A DNA stretch of 64,000 nt from positions 186,001-250,000 of the forward strand of contig NZ_BMTY01000005.1 in assembly GCF_014649915.1 (NCBI RefSeq), in the 5' to 3' direction. The stretch's first letter is position 1, and every line of letters begins with the position of its first letter. This document shows positions 8,514-16,860 of this stretch, piece after piece. A program made the position numbers and the translations under genes. Under the pieces are notes generated by a model that was given only the letters and a program-made list of their open reading frames with translations, was not told the origin of the DNA and did not search any database. The DNA comes from Streptomyces toxytricini. Lineage in GTDB: Bacteria > Actinomycetota > Actinomycetes > Streptomycetales > Streptomycetaceae.

Positions 8514-8585
8514 CCGGTCCCGCGCCTGCCATACGGAACCGGAATGGGAAGCGGAACCGGAATTGAAACTTCCGGAGGGTGTGCG

Positions 8586-8621
8586 GACGGGGCCCGCCGC
8601 ACGGTCGCGGCGGGCCCCGTC
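8586..8621. terminator. Strong bidirectional terminator hairpin
   Basis: A perfect 15-bp stem, GACGGGGCCCGCCGC / GCGGCGGGCCCCGTC, with a 6-nt loop lies between the convergent monooxygenase (+) and SulP (-) genes. A second perfect palindrome, CGGTCCGGGCCCGGACCG, follows close to the SulP stop codon. Confidence 0.85.
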
Positions 8622-8670
8622 GGCTCCGGGCGGCAGGTCCGAGCCCGGTCCGGGCCCGGACCGGGCCCGG

Positions 8671-10161
8671 TCAGACAGGCGAGGGCACCCCGACCGGTTC
8701 CGTCACCTCCGAGGCGTGCCGCTCGGCCCAGTTCTCCAGCGCCGTCCGGCAGGCGTGGTCCAGGTGGCGCAGGCCGCCGAGGTGCAGTTCGACGGGCCTG
8801 TCGTGCGGCAGCGACTCCAGGGTGTCGAGGATCTTCGGCAGCCGCAGGAAGGTGGCGTTGCCCGTCAGGTGGGCCTGGATCGGGCCGGCGCCCTTGTCGA
8901 CGACCTCGACGCGGACGTGGGAGGTCTCCCACGCCGTCTTGGCCACGGCCAGTGCGAGCCCGACGAGGACCCCCTCGAACATGCCCACCGCCACGATCGC
9001 GACGGCCGTGGCCACCAGGACGACGGCCTCCCCGCGGTGCTCCCGCCACAGCGACCCGATCTCCCGTACGGGGATCAGCTTGCCGCCGGCGTGGACCAGG
9101 ACGCCCGCCAGCGCGGCCACCGGAATGACCCCGAGGGCGGCCGGCAGCAGCGCCGCGAACAGCAGCAGCCACACGCCGTGCAGCACGCGGGACGCCTTGG
9201 TCCGCGCGCCCGCCTGCACGTTGGCGGCGCTGCGGACGATGACCGCGGTCATCGGCAGGGCCCCGAGCAGCCCGCAGACGGCGTTCCCGGCGCCCTGGGC
9301 CATGAGCTCCTTGTCGTACTCGGTGCGCGGCCCGTCGTGGAGCCGGTCGACTGCGGCGGCGCAGAACAGGCTCTCCGCCGAGGCGATCAGGGCGAAGGCG
9401 AGGACGGTGCCGACGGCGCCGATCCCGGCGAGCTGCGCGAAGTCGCCCGCGCCCGGCGGGTCCACCGCGTCCAGCAGCCCCTGCACCTCGACCTTCGCCA
9501 CCGGCAGCCCCAGCAGGTACACGGCCGCAGTGGCCAGCCCCACCGCGGCCAGCGGCCCCGGCACCGTCTGCACGGCCTTCGGGAGCCGCTTCCACAGCAC
9601 CAGCACGGCGATGGTGCCGGCGCCGACGGCGAGCGCGGCCGGCGAGGCGGCGGAGCCGAGGGCTCCGGCAAGTGTGCCCGGCAGCTGGAGGATCTTCTCC
9701 AGCCCGCCGGAGGGTGCCTTGACCTCGGCCATCGCGTACAGCTGGCCCGCGATGAGGACCAGCCCGATGCCGGCGAGCATGCCCTCGACGACCGCGAGGG
9801 AGATGGCGCGGAAGAACCGGCCGAGCCGCAGCGCGGCCATCAGCATCTGGAGCAGTCCGGCCGACAGGACGAGCACGCCGAGCGCGGCCACCCCGAACTC
9901 CTGGACGGCTTCGAAGACGAGCACGGTCAGGCCCGCGGCCGGTCCCGACACCTGGAGGCTGCTGCCCCGCATCGCGCCGGCGACGAGCCCGCCGACGATC
10001 CCGGTCACCAGGCCGAGCTCGGCGGGCACTCCGGAGGCGACGGCGACGCCCACGCACAGCGGGAGGGCGACGAGGAAGACGACGACCGAGGCCCCGAAGT
10101 CGCGGGCCAGGTCCGACGGGTGGGGCAGCCGCCGTCCGGCGGTCTTGTCGTGCGCGCTCAC
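8671..10161 (-). CDS. SulP-family anion transporter with STAS domain
   Basis: A 496-residue membrane transporter with about 10-12 hydrophobic segments (residues about 15-395) and the SulP core GSSLQVSGPAAGLTVLVFE. The last about 95 residues form a STAS-like cytoplasmic domain (GNATFLRLPKILDTLE, VELHLGGLRHLDHAC). SulP proteins move sulfate, bicarbonate or related anions. The GTG start at 10161 overlaps the stop of the carbonic anhydrase gene in a GTGA tetranucleotide, so the two are translationally coupled. This favours bicarbonate as the substrate. The frame extends further upstream only inside the anhydrase gene. Confidence 0.85.
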   Translation of the reverse strand: MSAHDKTAGRRLPHPSDLARDFGASVVVFLVALPLCVGVAVASGVPAELGLVTGIVGGLVAGAMRGSSLQVSGPAAGLTVLVFEAVQEFGVAALGVLVLSAGLLQMLMAALRLGRFFRAISLAVVEGMLAGIGLVLIAGQLYAMAEVKAPSGGLEKILQLPGTLAGALGSAASPAALAVGAGTIAVLVLWKRLPKAVQTVPGPLAAVGLATAAVYLLGLPVAKVEVQGLLDAVDPPGAGDFAQLAGIGAVGTVLAFALIASAESLFCAAAVDRLHDGPRTEYDKELMAQGAGNAVCGLLGALPMTAVIVRSAANVQAGARTKASRVLHGVWLLLFAALLPAALGVIPVAALAGVLVHAGGKLIPVREIGSLWREHRGEAVVLVATAVAIVAVGMFEGVLVGLALAVAKTAWETSHVRVEVVDKGAGPIQAHLTGNATFLRLPKILDTLESLPHDRPVELHLGGLRHLDHACRTALENWAERHASEVTEPVGVPSPV

Positions 10162-10748
10162 AGGGCGAGGAAGGCGTCGGCGTCCGGCTGGTGGGCCAGT
10201 ACGGAACCGGTGTGGACCTCGTAGAACCAGCCGTGCAGCCGCAGTCGGCCGTCGGCGAGGCGTGCCGCTGCGCTCGGGTAGGCACGCAGCCGGTCGAGCT
10301 GGTCCAGGACGTGCGCCTGGACCGGGCGGGAGAGGTCGGCCGGCGCGGCGTCGGCGCCGGCCGGGAGGGGAGTGGCCTGCTCCAGCCACTCGCGGACCGC
10401 GGGCACGGCCGTGAGGTCGTCCCCGCGTGCCATGGCGCCGACGGCGCCGCAGTGGGAGTGCCCGCACACGATGACGTCGGAGACCTCTAACACCTCGATG
10501 GCGTACTCGATGGTGGCGGATTCGCCGGCGGGGTGCGGCTGGTCGTACCGGGGGACGATGTTCCCGGCGGTGCGCAGCTCGAACAGCTCACCGGGCCGGG
10601 CCCCGGTGATCAGTGAGGGGACGACCCGGGAGTCGGAGCAGGTGATGAACAGGGCGTACGGGGACTGGCCGGAGGCGAGCCGGCTCAGTTCCTCCGGCTG
10701 CACGGCGAGCTCCGGGAAGGCGCGGGCGTGCTCGATGAGGTGTTGCAT
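10158..10748 (-). CDS. Beta-class carbonic anhydrase
   Basis: A 196-residue zinc enzyme that interconverts CO2 and bicarbonate. Zinc and catalytic residues are in TCSDSRVVPS (Cys plus the Asp-Arg dyad, about residues 35-44) and CGHSHCGAVGAM (His and Cys, about 93-104); it also has LRTAGNIVP. ATG 10748 is preceded by AGGAGG at 6 bp; the longer frame upstream lacks a comparable site. It is the first gene of a two-gene operon with the SulP transporter and probably works with it in bicarbonate uptake or CO2/bicarbonate balance. Confidence 0.92.
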   Translation of the reverse strand: MQHLIEHARAFPELAVQPEELSRLASGQSPYALFITCSDSRVVPSLITGARPGELFELRTAGNIVPRYDQPHPAGESATIEYAIEVLEVSDVIVCGHSHCGAVGAMARGDDLTAVPAVREWLEQATPLPAGADAAPADLSRPVQAHVLDQLDRLRAYPSAAARLADGRLRLHGWFYEVHTGSVLAHQPDADAFLAL

Positions 10749-11118
10749 GTCATGCCTCCTGATGCGTCTGAGGGCGCGTCGGTGTGACGTGTGCTGTGAA
10801 GTGAGTAAGGAGTGACTCAAGGGGCGCTAGAGGATGGAATGAGTCCGAAAAACGTCGGTACGTGTGGCAGGCAGGTTGCGTTCCGAGCGCGTCGGTTGCG
10901 TTCCGAGCGCGTCGGAACGCCGTGCCGAGGGGCGTGCGGAAGCAGCGCGGGGCGGTGGGCCGCCGACGCGTTCCGGTGCACCCGTTCCGGCGTTCCGGCG
11001 TACGGGCAGCGGGGCGCGGGGTGCGGGCGTACGGCGGCACGCGCCGCGGCAGGGTACGGCGGAGCGGGGCGGGGTCAGCCGCCGGGGGCGGGCGCCGTGG
11101 CGCGGTGCACGGCGCTGT
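10749..11118. other. Intergenic region with tandem 20-bp repeat
   Basis: About 370 bp without a supported gene. It holds the promoter region of the carbonic anhydrase operon and a perfect tandem duplication of the 20-mer starting GGTTGCGTTCCGAGC at 10874-10893 and 10894-10913. Further partial GCGTTCC(G/A) motifs follow to about 11000. Frames across it are low-complexity Arg/Ala/Gly and are not convincing. Confidence 0.6.
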
Positions 11119-11472
11119 TCAGCAGCGGAAGGCCTGGATCGCCGCGAGGCGTCTCGACCCCGACATGCGGGCCGGCACGCAGGGGCCGGATGTGTCGGCG
11201 GCGGCTGCGGGCCTTTCACGGTCCGCCGGGCGGTCGCCGCTCCGGCCGGGCCGGTCCACGCCGGTGGATCCGGAGCGGACGGCGTTGCGGCAGTGGCTCG
11301 GGGCGGACTTCGCCGCGGGCGCGGCCTCGTCGCACAGCGGGGTCTCCGTGCCGACGGCGAGCGCCGGCAGGGGGCGGCTTTCGGGTGCCCCGTCACCGCG
11401 GGCGAACAGCAGGGCCAGAAGGGTGGCGGCCAGTGTCGCCAAGAGGAACCGGCCGGTTCGGGATCGTGTCAC
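11119..11472 (-). CDS. Small secreted or membrane-anchored hypothetical protein
   Basis: 117 residues. GTG 11472 is preceded by GGAGGAG 8 bp upstream. The N-terminus, MTRSRTGRFLLATLAATLLA, is a basic-hydrophobic signal or anchor segment ending near LLFARGDGAPE. The rest is Arg/Pro/Ser-rich with four cysteines (TPLCDE, SHCRNA, SGPCVP, terminal FRC), possibly two disulfides outside the cell. No family is recognised. The good ribosome site and signal sequence support it; the low-complexity C-terminal half argues for caution. Confidence 0.5.
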   Translation of the reverse strand: MTRSRTGRFLLATLAATLLALLFARGDGAPESRPLPALAVGTETPLCDEAAPAAKSAPSHCRNAVRSGSTGVDRPGRSGDRPADRERPAAAADTSGPCVPARMSGSRRLAAIQAFRC

Positions 11473-11750
11473 GGCTCGGCTCCTCCCACGGCAAGAGTCG
11501 GTGCACACAACGGCGGACCGGGGGTGCGGTGGCCGCCCCCTGACGGTGACGCTAGCACCTCAACCTTGAGTGGAATGTTAACCGGACGTGACCATAGCCC
11601 CTCAGGAGTGGCCGGATCCTGAAGGGTCGGTGACTGTCGCCCGCCGCCCCGGAGAGGGCCCGAGCGGAAGGCAGTTGGGCGCGGCGGCCGGAGCGGCCGC
11701 GGTCGCCCCCGCCGGGCCGCGGCGTACCCCGGTCCCGGCGGCGGCGGTCG

Positions 11751-12428
11751 TCAGGCGGCGCCGGCGGGCGTGGCCTCGCGGGCGGCGGTGAGGTTCTCCA
11801 GGGCCTCCGCGTACACGGCGGCGCCCCGGTGCTCCGACAGGTCCAGCGAGGCGAGCACCGACGGGATGACCACGCTCGGCAGGACGTGGCGCATCAGCGC
11901 CGACACCCGGCCCACCAGGTCCTGGTACTCGCAGATCGCCTGCGACATCGACTGGATGCCCGCGAAGGACCCCACGATGACGTCGGCCGTCTCGGACGGC
12001 ACGACGTGCGGCAGCAGCTCGCCCTGGGCCTGCGCCCGCTGGAGCAGCTCCAGGCCGACCTCGCCCCACCGCAGGAACGGACCGCTGCGGTCCAGGCCCT
12101 GGGCCAGCTGGTCCATCGACAGGCGGACGCCGGCGCGCACCATCGGGTCGGTCTGGAGGCGGTGGGCCTGCAGCATCACCACGTCCACGATCTCCTGCAT
12201 CTTGGACGCGCGCGGCGGGACCGAGAGCTGCTGGTCCTGTTCGGCGAGGACTCCCTGCGCGAGGTCTTCCTTCGACTGGAAGTGGAAGTACAGTGCCCCC
12301 TTCGTCACCCCTGCGGTGGTGAGGATCTCGGAGATCGTCGCCGCCTGGTAACCGCGCTCTTCGAAGATCTTGGCCGCTGCGGAGAGGATCGTCTTGCGTG
12401 TGCGGATGGCACGGACCTGCTCAGCCAC
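11751..12428 (-). CDS. ScbR/ArpA-type gamma-butyrolactone receptor (TetR family)
   Basis: A 225-residue TetR-family repressor. The N-terminal HTH, ISEILTTAGVTKGALYFHF (about residues 32-50), and SKEDLAQGVL match GBL receptors closely, as does the N-terminus RTRKTILSAAAKIFEERGYQ. In this family the dimer binds ARE operators and is released by a GBL signal made by an AfsA homologue. Here the AfsA gene is 1.1 kb away and ARE-like sequences occur at four promoters. The GTG start gives the usual short N-terminus. It is divergent from the NmrA-like gene, with an ARE-like site between them, suggesting autorepression. Confidence 0.88.
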   Translation of the reverse strand: MAEQVRAIRTRKTILSAAAKIFEERGYQAATISEILTTAGVTKGALYFHFQSKEDLAQGVLAEQDQQLSVPPRASKMQEIVDVVMLQAHRLQTDPMVRAGVRLSMDQLAQGLDRSGPFLRWGEVGLELLQRAQAQGELLPHVVPSETADVIVGSFAGIQSMSQAICEYQDLVGRVSALMRHVLPSVVIPSVLASLDLSEHRGAAVYAEALENLTAAREATPAGAA

Positions 12429-12472
12429 GTGGCACCTACCTCCTCGGGTTAGGCGAACCGATGAAGGCTCAG

Positions 12473-12496
12473 AAAAAACCGTCCAGTTCGTATTTT
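12473..12496. promoter_or_regulatory. ARE-like operator between the GBL receptor and the reductase gene
   Basis: AAAAAACCGTCCAGTTCGTA followed by TTTT resembles the ARE consensus (AAACCGGNCNGTTTGT) bound by ScbR/ArpA proteins. It lies in the divergent gap 12429-12565. The match is imperfect in the right half. Confidence 0.55.
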
Positions 12497-12565
12497 ACAA
12501 AGCGTAACGGCTCCGAGGACCCCGCACCACTAACAGGTGTAACTTTCAGTCAAGTTGGGACGCCC

Positions 12566-13411
12566 ATGATCCTTGTGACCGGCGGCAGCGGCGCGATCGG
12601 CCGCGAAGTGCTCCGCCTCCTCCCCTCCGACGTGCGCGTTCGCGTGATGGCCCGGGTGCCGGAACGCATCGCGGGAGCGCCCGCGGCCGCCGAGGTCGTC
12701 CGCGGAGACTTCGGCGATCCGCGCTCCGTCGAAGCCGCCCTGGCGGGGGCGGACGCGGTCTTCCTCGTCACCAACCGTGTGGAGGAGGATGACGGCCGGT
12801 TCCTGCAGGCCGCGCGGTCGGCCGGCGTGCGGCACGTCGTCAAGCTCTCCGCCGCCGCGGTCGAGGACCCCCTCGCCGACGACGCCGTCACCCGCTGGCA
12901 GCGGCGCAACGAGGAACTCCTGCGCACCTGCGGCACGGCCTGGACCCTGCTGCGCCCCCGCTCCTTCATGTCGAACGCGCTCTCCTGGGCCGGGTCCGTC
13001 CGCGAACAGGGGGTCGTACGGGCCCTCCACGGCCGCTCGCCGAACTCCTGCGTCGACCCCCGGGACGTCGCCGAGGTGGCCGTTCGGGCGCTCACCGGGC
13101 GGATACCGCCGGGCGGGGCGCACACGCTGACCGGCCCGGAGGCGCTCACCGCCGCCGGGCAGACGGCCGTGCTCGCCGGGCTGCTGGGGCGGCCGCTGCG
13201 CTTCGAGGAGCTGGGCGCGGAGCGGGCGCGTGCCGCGCTCGCCGCACGCCACCCCGCGGAGGTCGTCGAGGCGCTGCTGAAGAGCGCGGAGCGGCAGCGG
13301 GCCGGGGCGAAAGCCGGGGTGGACGGTACGGTTCCGCGCCTGCTGGGGCGGCCCGCGGGTTCCTTCCACCGGTGGGCGGCCGACCACCTGGCGGCCTTCG
13401 CCGGCGGGTGA
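12566..13411 (+). CDS. NmrA-like NAD(P)-dependent reductase in the GBL locus
   Basis: 281 residues. The NAD(P)-binding motif is ILVTGGSGAIGREVL (residues 2-16), followed by the NmrA-like blocks HVVKLSAAAVED, LLRPRSFMSNALSW and DPRDVAEVAVRAL. Atypical SDRs of this kind sit beside afsA homologues in several GBL clusters, and I infer it reduces a GBL precursor or the butenolide intermediate; another redox role is possible. ATG 12566 begins just at the first beta strand. It is divergently transcribed from the receptor gene with shared control DNA. Confidence 0.75.
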   Translation: MILVTGGSGAIGREVLRLLPSDVRVRVMARVPERIAGAPAAAEVVRGDFGDPRSVEAALAGADAVFLVTNRVEEDDGRFLQAARSAGVRHVVKLSAAAVEDPLADDAVTRWQRRNEELLRTCGTAWTLLRPRSFMSNALSWAGSVREQGVVRALHGRSPNSCVDPRDVAEVAVRALTGRIPPGGAHTLTGPEALTAAGQTAVLAGLLGRPLRFEELGAERARAALAARHPAEVVEALLKSAERQRAGAKAGVDGTVPRLLGRPAGSFHRWAADHLAAFAGG

Positions 13412-13420
13412 CGGCCGGAC

Positions 13421-13456
13421 GGAGGGCGCGGAGGGCGCGGAGGGCGCGGAGGGCGC
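13421..13456. repeat. Four tandem copies of GGAGGGCGC
   Basis: The 9-bp unit is repeated perfectly at 13421, 13430, 13439 and 13448 with a fifth partial copy, in the 93-bp gap between two convergent genes. GTGACGGCC at its left edge and GGCCGTCAC at its right edge can pair, so the gap may also act as a terminator with a long loop. Confidence 0.7.
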
Positions 13457-13504
13457 GGAGGGGGCTGCGGGCGCGGCGGCGCCGCTCCGGGACCGGCCGG
13501 GCCG

Positions 13505-14506
13505 TCACGACTCGTGGCGGCCCGCCCTGACCGTGGAGGTGAAGACGGCCTCGCCGGCCTGGAGGGCCGTCACCACCACGGTCTCCTCCCCCTCGGGGCC
13601 GGTGTGCGGGGCGCGCACCGCCTCGATCATGCAGGGGGCGTCCAGCTCCGCGTACTTCGTGAACTCGCTGGCCAGGCCGAGGGGCAGGTAGGAGGAGCGG
13701 CCGAGCGCGGCGGCCGTGGCCTGGCGGGCGGCCTCCAGCAGGACCATGCCCGGCACGTGGTCCACCGCGTGCTCGAACAACACGGGGTGGCTCGTGTCCA
13801 CGCGCAGCTGCCAGCGGTCCTGCTCGCCGGTGGGCGAGAGCACGACGTCCATGGGCGACATGCGGCCCACGCTCTGCGGGGCCGCCGGGCTGATCAGCGG
13901 CAGCCGGTACCAGTCGCCGTCGAGGGTGTGGCCGCGTCGGATGCGGCGGTAGACGGCGGGCGCCATGCAGGAGAAGGAGCCGCCGCCGGTGGCGACGACG
14001 TGGCCGTCCCGGTGCAGCACCGCCTCGAAGCGCAGACCTGACAGAGCGGTTCCGCGCCGGTTGACCTCCGTGCACGTGACGTCGATCGTCAGTGCAGCGG
14101 GTTCGAGGCCGACCCGCAGGTGCCGGGGCTCGACGTCGATGAAGATGTCCCGGATGGCGAAGTGGTGGCCGAAAGGCACGCCGAACTCGGCGTGTCCCAG
14201 CAGGATTCCGATCTGGCGGACGGTCTCGCAGGCGATCAGCGGGTCGTGGTATCCGCCGGCGACGGGGGTGAAGAAGCTGTGGCCGCGCGGCCACTGGGCC
14301 GCCATCACGAAATGGGTGTCGTCCACCCTGGCCCAGTCGGTGAGCACCACCTCGGCGACGGCCGAGCGGTGCACCAGCTCCTTCGGGACCGTCGTCGTCA
14401 GAGATGTGGAGAAGGAGCTGCCGGGCCGGGCGGCGAACGCCGCGAAGGCCCCCCTCGTGTCTCCGTCGAACGTGGTGCGCTCAACCTGGAACGTGCTCGC
14501 AGACAT
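13505..14506 (-). CDS. afsA: AfsA/ScbA-type gamma-butyrolactone synthase
   Basis: A 333-residue two-hotdog-domain protein of the A-factor synthesis family. In the known pathway AfsA condenses a beta-ketoacyl thioester with dihydroxyacetone phosphate as the first committed step to GBL signals. Motifs include TSLTTTVPKELVHRSAVAEV in the first repeat, HFVMAAQWPRGHSFF, and VDHVPGMVLLEAARQATAAA in the second. ATG 14506 gives a full-length protein. An ARE-like palindrome lies about 65 bp upstream. With the receptor and the NmrA-like reductase it forms a complete signalling module that probably controls the polyketide cluster. Confidence 0.88.
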   Translation of the reverse strand: MSASTFQVERTTFDGDTRGAFAAFAARPGSSFSTSLTTTVPKELVHRSAVAEVVLTDWARVDDTHFVMAAQWPRGHSFFTPVAGGYHDPLIACETVRQIGILLGHAEFGVPFGHHFAIRDIFIDVEPRHLRVGLEPAALTIDVTCTEVNRRGTALSGLRFEAVLHRDGHVVATGGGSFSCMAPAVYRRIRRGHTLDGDWYRLPLISPAAPQSVGRMSPMDVVLSPTGEQDRWQLRVDTSHPVLFEHAVDHVPGMVLLEAARQATAAALGRSSYLPLGLASEFTKYAELDAPCMIEAVRAPHTGPEGEETVVVTALQAGEAVFTSTVRAGRHES

Positions 14507-14568
14507 CGATCCCCCCTGGGTCCGTTTGAGAGCGAGTCGGGTACGGGTTGCCCTTGGCCGGGAAAACT

Positions 14569-14589
14569 ACATACCAACCGGTTTAATTT
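14569..14589 (-). promoter_or_regulatory. ARE-like operator upstream of the afsA homologue
   Basis: ACATACCAACCGGTTTAATT closely resembles the ARE consensus and lies 63-83 bp upstream of the afsA start, where a GBL receptor would repress it. The rest of 14590-14830 shows no gene. Confidence 0.7.
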
Positions 14590-14830
14590 CTAGTGGCTGT
14601 CGGAGTGCGTTGCCGAAATTGGCGGAGGCGTTGACTCCGAGTTGCCCGCTCCTTGCCTGCCAGTTGGACCCCGTCCGGCGTTTCCGCTGGTCGCTGTGGT
14701 GTGGGGGTGAGGGAGGGGGATGAGTCGGCCCTGAGTGGCCCTTGAGGGGACCTCGAATGGAGATTGCCGTGACGGGAGGGCGGGCCTGTCCGAACTGCGC
14801 CCTTGTGGCCGGTTGCCTGCCGCCATGCAG

Positions 14831-14855
14831 TAAAAACCGCTCGGGCGGTTTGTTA
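14831..14855 (+). promoter_or_regulatory. Palindromic ARE operator upstream of the second ScbR-like gene
   Basis: Perfect arms AAACCGC and GCGGTTT around TCGG, extended by A/T tracts on both sides. This is the best ARE match in the window, lying 117-141 bp upstream of the regulator at 14972. Confidence 0.75.
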
Positions 14856-14971
14856 GAGTCGTCGTCAGTTGGGGCTGCTGGCCTGCCCCCTTCCGTGCGC
14901 CGCGGCTTCCGAGCACGACTCCGGTCCGTCTTCGGCGAGCACGGCACCCCCCGGCACTGACGGAGCAGTCG

Positions 14972-15595
14972 ATGACCAAGCAGGAGCGCGCCGTCCGCAC
15001 GCGTGGAACCCTGATCCGGTCCGCAGCCGAGGTCTTCGGCAGAGAGGGGTACTCGGTCGCCTCGCTCGCCGCCATCAGCTCACTGGCCGGGGTGAGCAAC
15101 GGGGCCCTGCACTTCCACTTCGCGAGCAAGGCCGTCCTGGCCGACGCCGTCGAGGCCGCCGCACTCGCACGCCTGGCGGATCTGGTCGGCGGGCCGCTCC
15201 CGCCGCCCGGCAAGGGTCGGGTGCAGCACCTCGTCGACACGACCCACCGCCTCGCCGGCGCCCTGCGGACCGACCCCGTGCTGCGGGCCGGCTTCCAGCT
15301 GGCCGGCGAGTCCTCCCGCCCGCCGCGGCACGACCTGCGCGGGCACTGGCGCGCCTGGGTCGAGGAGGCGGTGCGCGGCGCGGAGACTGCGGGCGAACTC
15401 CGCGCCGGGGTGGCGGTGCGGGACGCGGCGGCCGCCGTGGCCGCCGCCACCACGGGCCTGGAGGTCCTCGGCGTCCGCGACGCGGAATGGCTCTCGGCCG
15501 CCGCGGTCGCCGGGCTCTGGCGGCTGCTGCTGCCGGCCCTCGTCCCGGAAGCGGTCGTCGAGGGGATCGAGGTCGCCGGAGGCTGCCCGCTGTAG
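14972..15595 (+). CDS. ScbR2-like (pseudo-GBL receptor) TetR-family regulator
   Basis: 207 residues. The HTH region reads LAAISSLAGVSNGALHFHF, then SKAVLADAVEAAAL, and the N-terminus RTRGTLIRSAAEVFGREGY is of the same type as the receptor at 11751. In Streptomyces such second copies usually do not bind GBLs but respond to antibiotics or intermediates and repress SARP genes. ATG 14972 has only a weak upstream purine run (GACGGAGCAG). It lies between two ARE-like operators and upstream of the first SARP gene. Confidence 0.8.
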   Translation: MTKQERAVRTRGTLIRSAAEVFGREGYSVASLAAISSLAGVSNGALHFHFASKAVLADAVEAAALARLADLVGGPLPPPGKGRVQHLVDTTHRLAGALRTDPVLRAGFQLAGESSRPPRHDLRGHWRAWVEEAVRGAETAGELRAGVAVRDAAAAVAAATTGLEVLGVRDAEWLSAAAVAGLWRLLLPALVPEAVVEGIEVAGGCPL

Positions 15596-15766
15596 AGACC
15601 CTCCGGTCTGTTTCAGGCGGGACGCGGCATGATTCCGGTGGGATGCGGGTGTGGTCCACAAGGTCGCCACCTGGCCGTATGCCAGTGAACTGACCGCCTG
15701 AACAGGCAAGTTGAGCGGTCCTCAAGCATGACGACGGGTCAAAACAGCACGGTCGGTTTTGTATTG

Positions 15767-15788
15767 ACAAACCGTCGGACCTGTTTTT
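15767..15788 (+). promoter_or_regulatory. ARE-like operator upstream of the first SARP gene
   Basis: ACAAACCGTCGGACCTGTTT, immediately preceded by CGGTTTTGTATTG, forms two overlapping half-matches to the ARE consensus (CGGTTTTGT paired with ACAAACCG). It lies 40-60 bp before the SARP start at 15828, a suitable place to block its promoter. Confidence 0.75.
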
Positions 15789-15827
15789 TACTGAGTGCGG
15801 CTCATCCACGAACCAGGGGAGTACGGC

Positions 15828-16709
15828 GTGGACATCGAAGTACTGGGCACACTGGCGGTTCGGGAACAGGGCGTCTCCATTACGCCGACCGCCCCCAAGC
15901 CGCGACAGGTTCTGGCGCTGCTCGCGCTCCATGCCGACCAGGTCGTCCCGGTCTCGGCCCTCATCGAGGAGCTGTGGGCGGGCACCCCGCCGCGCAGCGC
16001 CCGCACCACCCTCCAGACGTACGTCCTCCAGCTGCGGGCCCTCATCGCCGCCGCCCTCGACCAGGCCGCGGCCCGGTCCGCCGAGAGCGGCTCCGACGGG
16101 CACCCCGCGGAGGGCGGCGCGGCCGCAGCCCGGCGCACCGCCAAGGACGTCCTGGTCACCCTGCCCGGCGGCTACCTGCTCAACAGCGGCGGCGGCACCA
16201 GCGACGTCCGCGAGTTCGACCGCCTCGCCGGCATGGGCTACCGCGCCATGGACGCGGACGACTTCCCCGGCGCGGCCCGGCTGCTCCGCGAGGCGCTGTC
16301 CCTGTGGTCCGGCCCGGCCTTCGCCGACGTCCAGGGCGGCGTCCAGCTCGACATGGAGACGCGGCGGCTGGAGGAGACCCGGCTCTGCGCCCTCGACCAG
16401 CGCATCGAGGCCGACATGCGCCTCGGCCGGCACCGCGAGCTGCTCGCCGAGCTCACCGTCCTCGTCAGCCGCTACCGCACCCACGAGAACCTGCACGGCC
16501 AGTTCATGCTGGCCCTGCACCGCTCCGGCCGCCGCGGCGAAGCCCTCGACGTCTACCAGCGGCTGCGCGCCACCCTCGTGCGCGAGCTCGGCATCGAACC
16601 CTCCGCGGCCCTGCGCAGACTGCAGCGCTCCATCCTGATGGCGGCCCCGGAGAACCAGCTCGACAGCGCCGCCAAGGCGGCCAGCGAGCGGCTCGTACGC
16701 GTCGGCTGA
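15828..16709 (+). CDS. SARP-family pathway activator (first)
   Basis: 293 residues: an OmpR-type winged-helix DNA-binding domain (about 1-110: IEVLGTLAVREQG, PKPRQVLALLALHADQVV, SALIEELWAGTPP) and a bacterial transcriptional activator domain (about 120-265: FDRLAGMGYRAMDADDFPGAARLLREAL). SARPs bind 11-bp-spaced heptamer repeats and recruit RNA polymerase to biosynthetic promoters. GTG 15828 follows GGGGAG by 7 bp and gives the usual SARP N-terminus; an in-frame GTG at 15795 is less likely. The ARE-like site upstream suggests control by the ScbR-type proteins. Confidence 0.88.
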   Translation: MDIEVLGTLAVREQGVSITPTAPKPRQVLALLALHADQVVPVSALIEELWAGTPPRSARTTLQTYVLQLRALIAAALDQAAARSAESGSDGHPAEGGAAAARRTAKDVLVTLPGGYLLNSGGGTSDVREFDRLAGMGYRAMDADDFPGAARLLREALSLWSGPAFADVQGGVQLDMETRRLEETRLCALDQRIEADMRLGRHRELLAELTVLVSRYRTHENLHGQFMLALHRSGRRGEALDVYQRLRATLVRELGIEPSAALRRLQRSILMAAPENQLDSAAKAASERLVRVG

Positions 16710-16860
16710 CATGGCCGGCGCGCGCAGGACCACAGCCGGGGCCACGGGCGCCGCGGCCGGGACCGCGGGCAGGACCGCGGCCGGGACCGCAGGCAGGGCC
16801 GGGGCCGCGGGCAGCGCGGGCAGGGCCGGCGGCAGGACCGCGGTCCGGGGAGGCGGAGCC

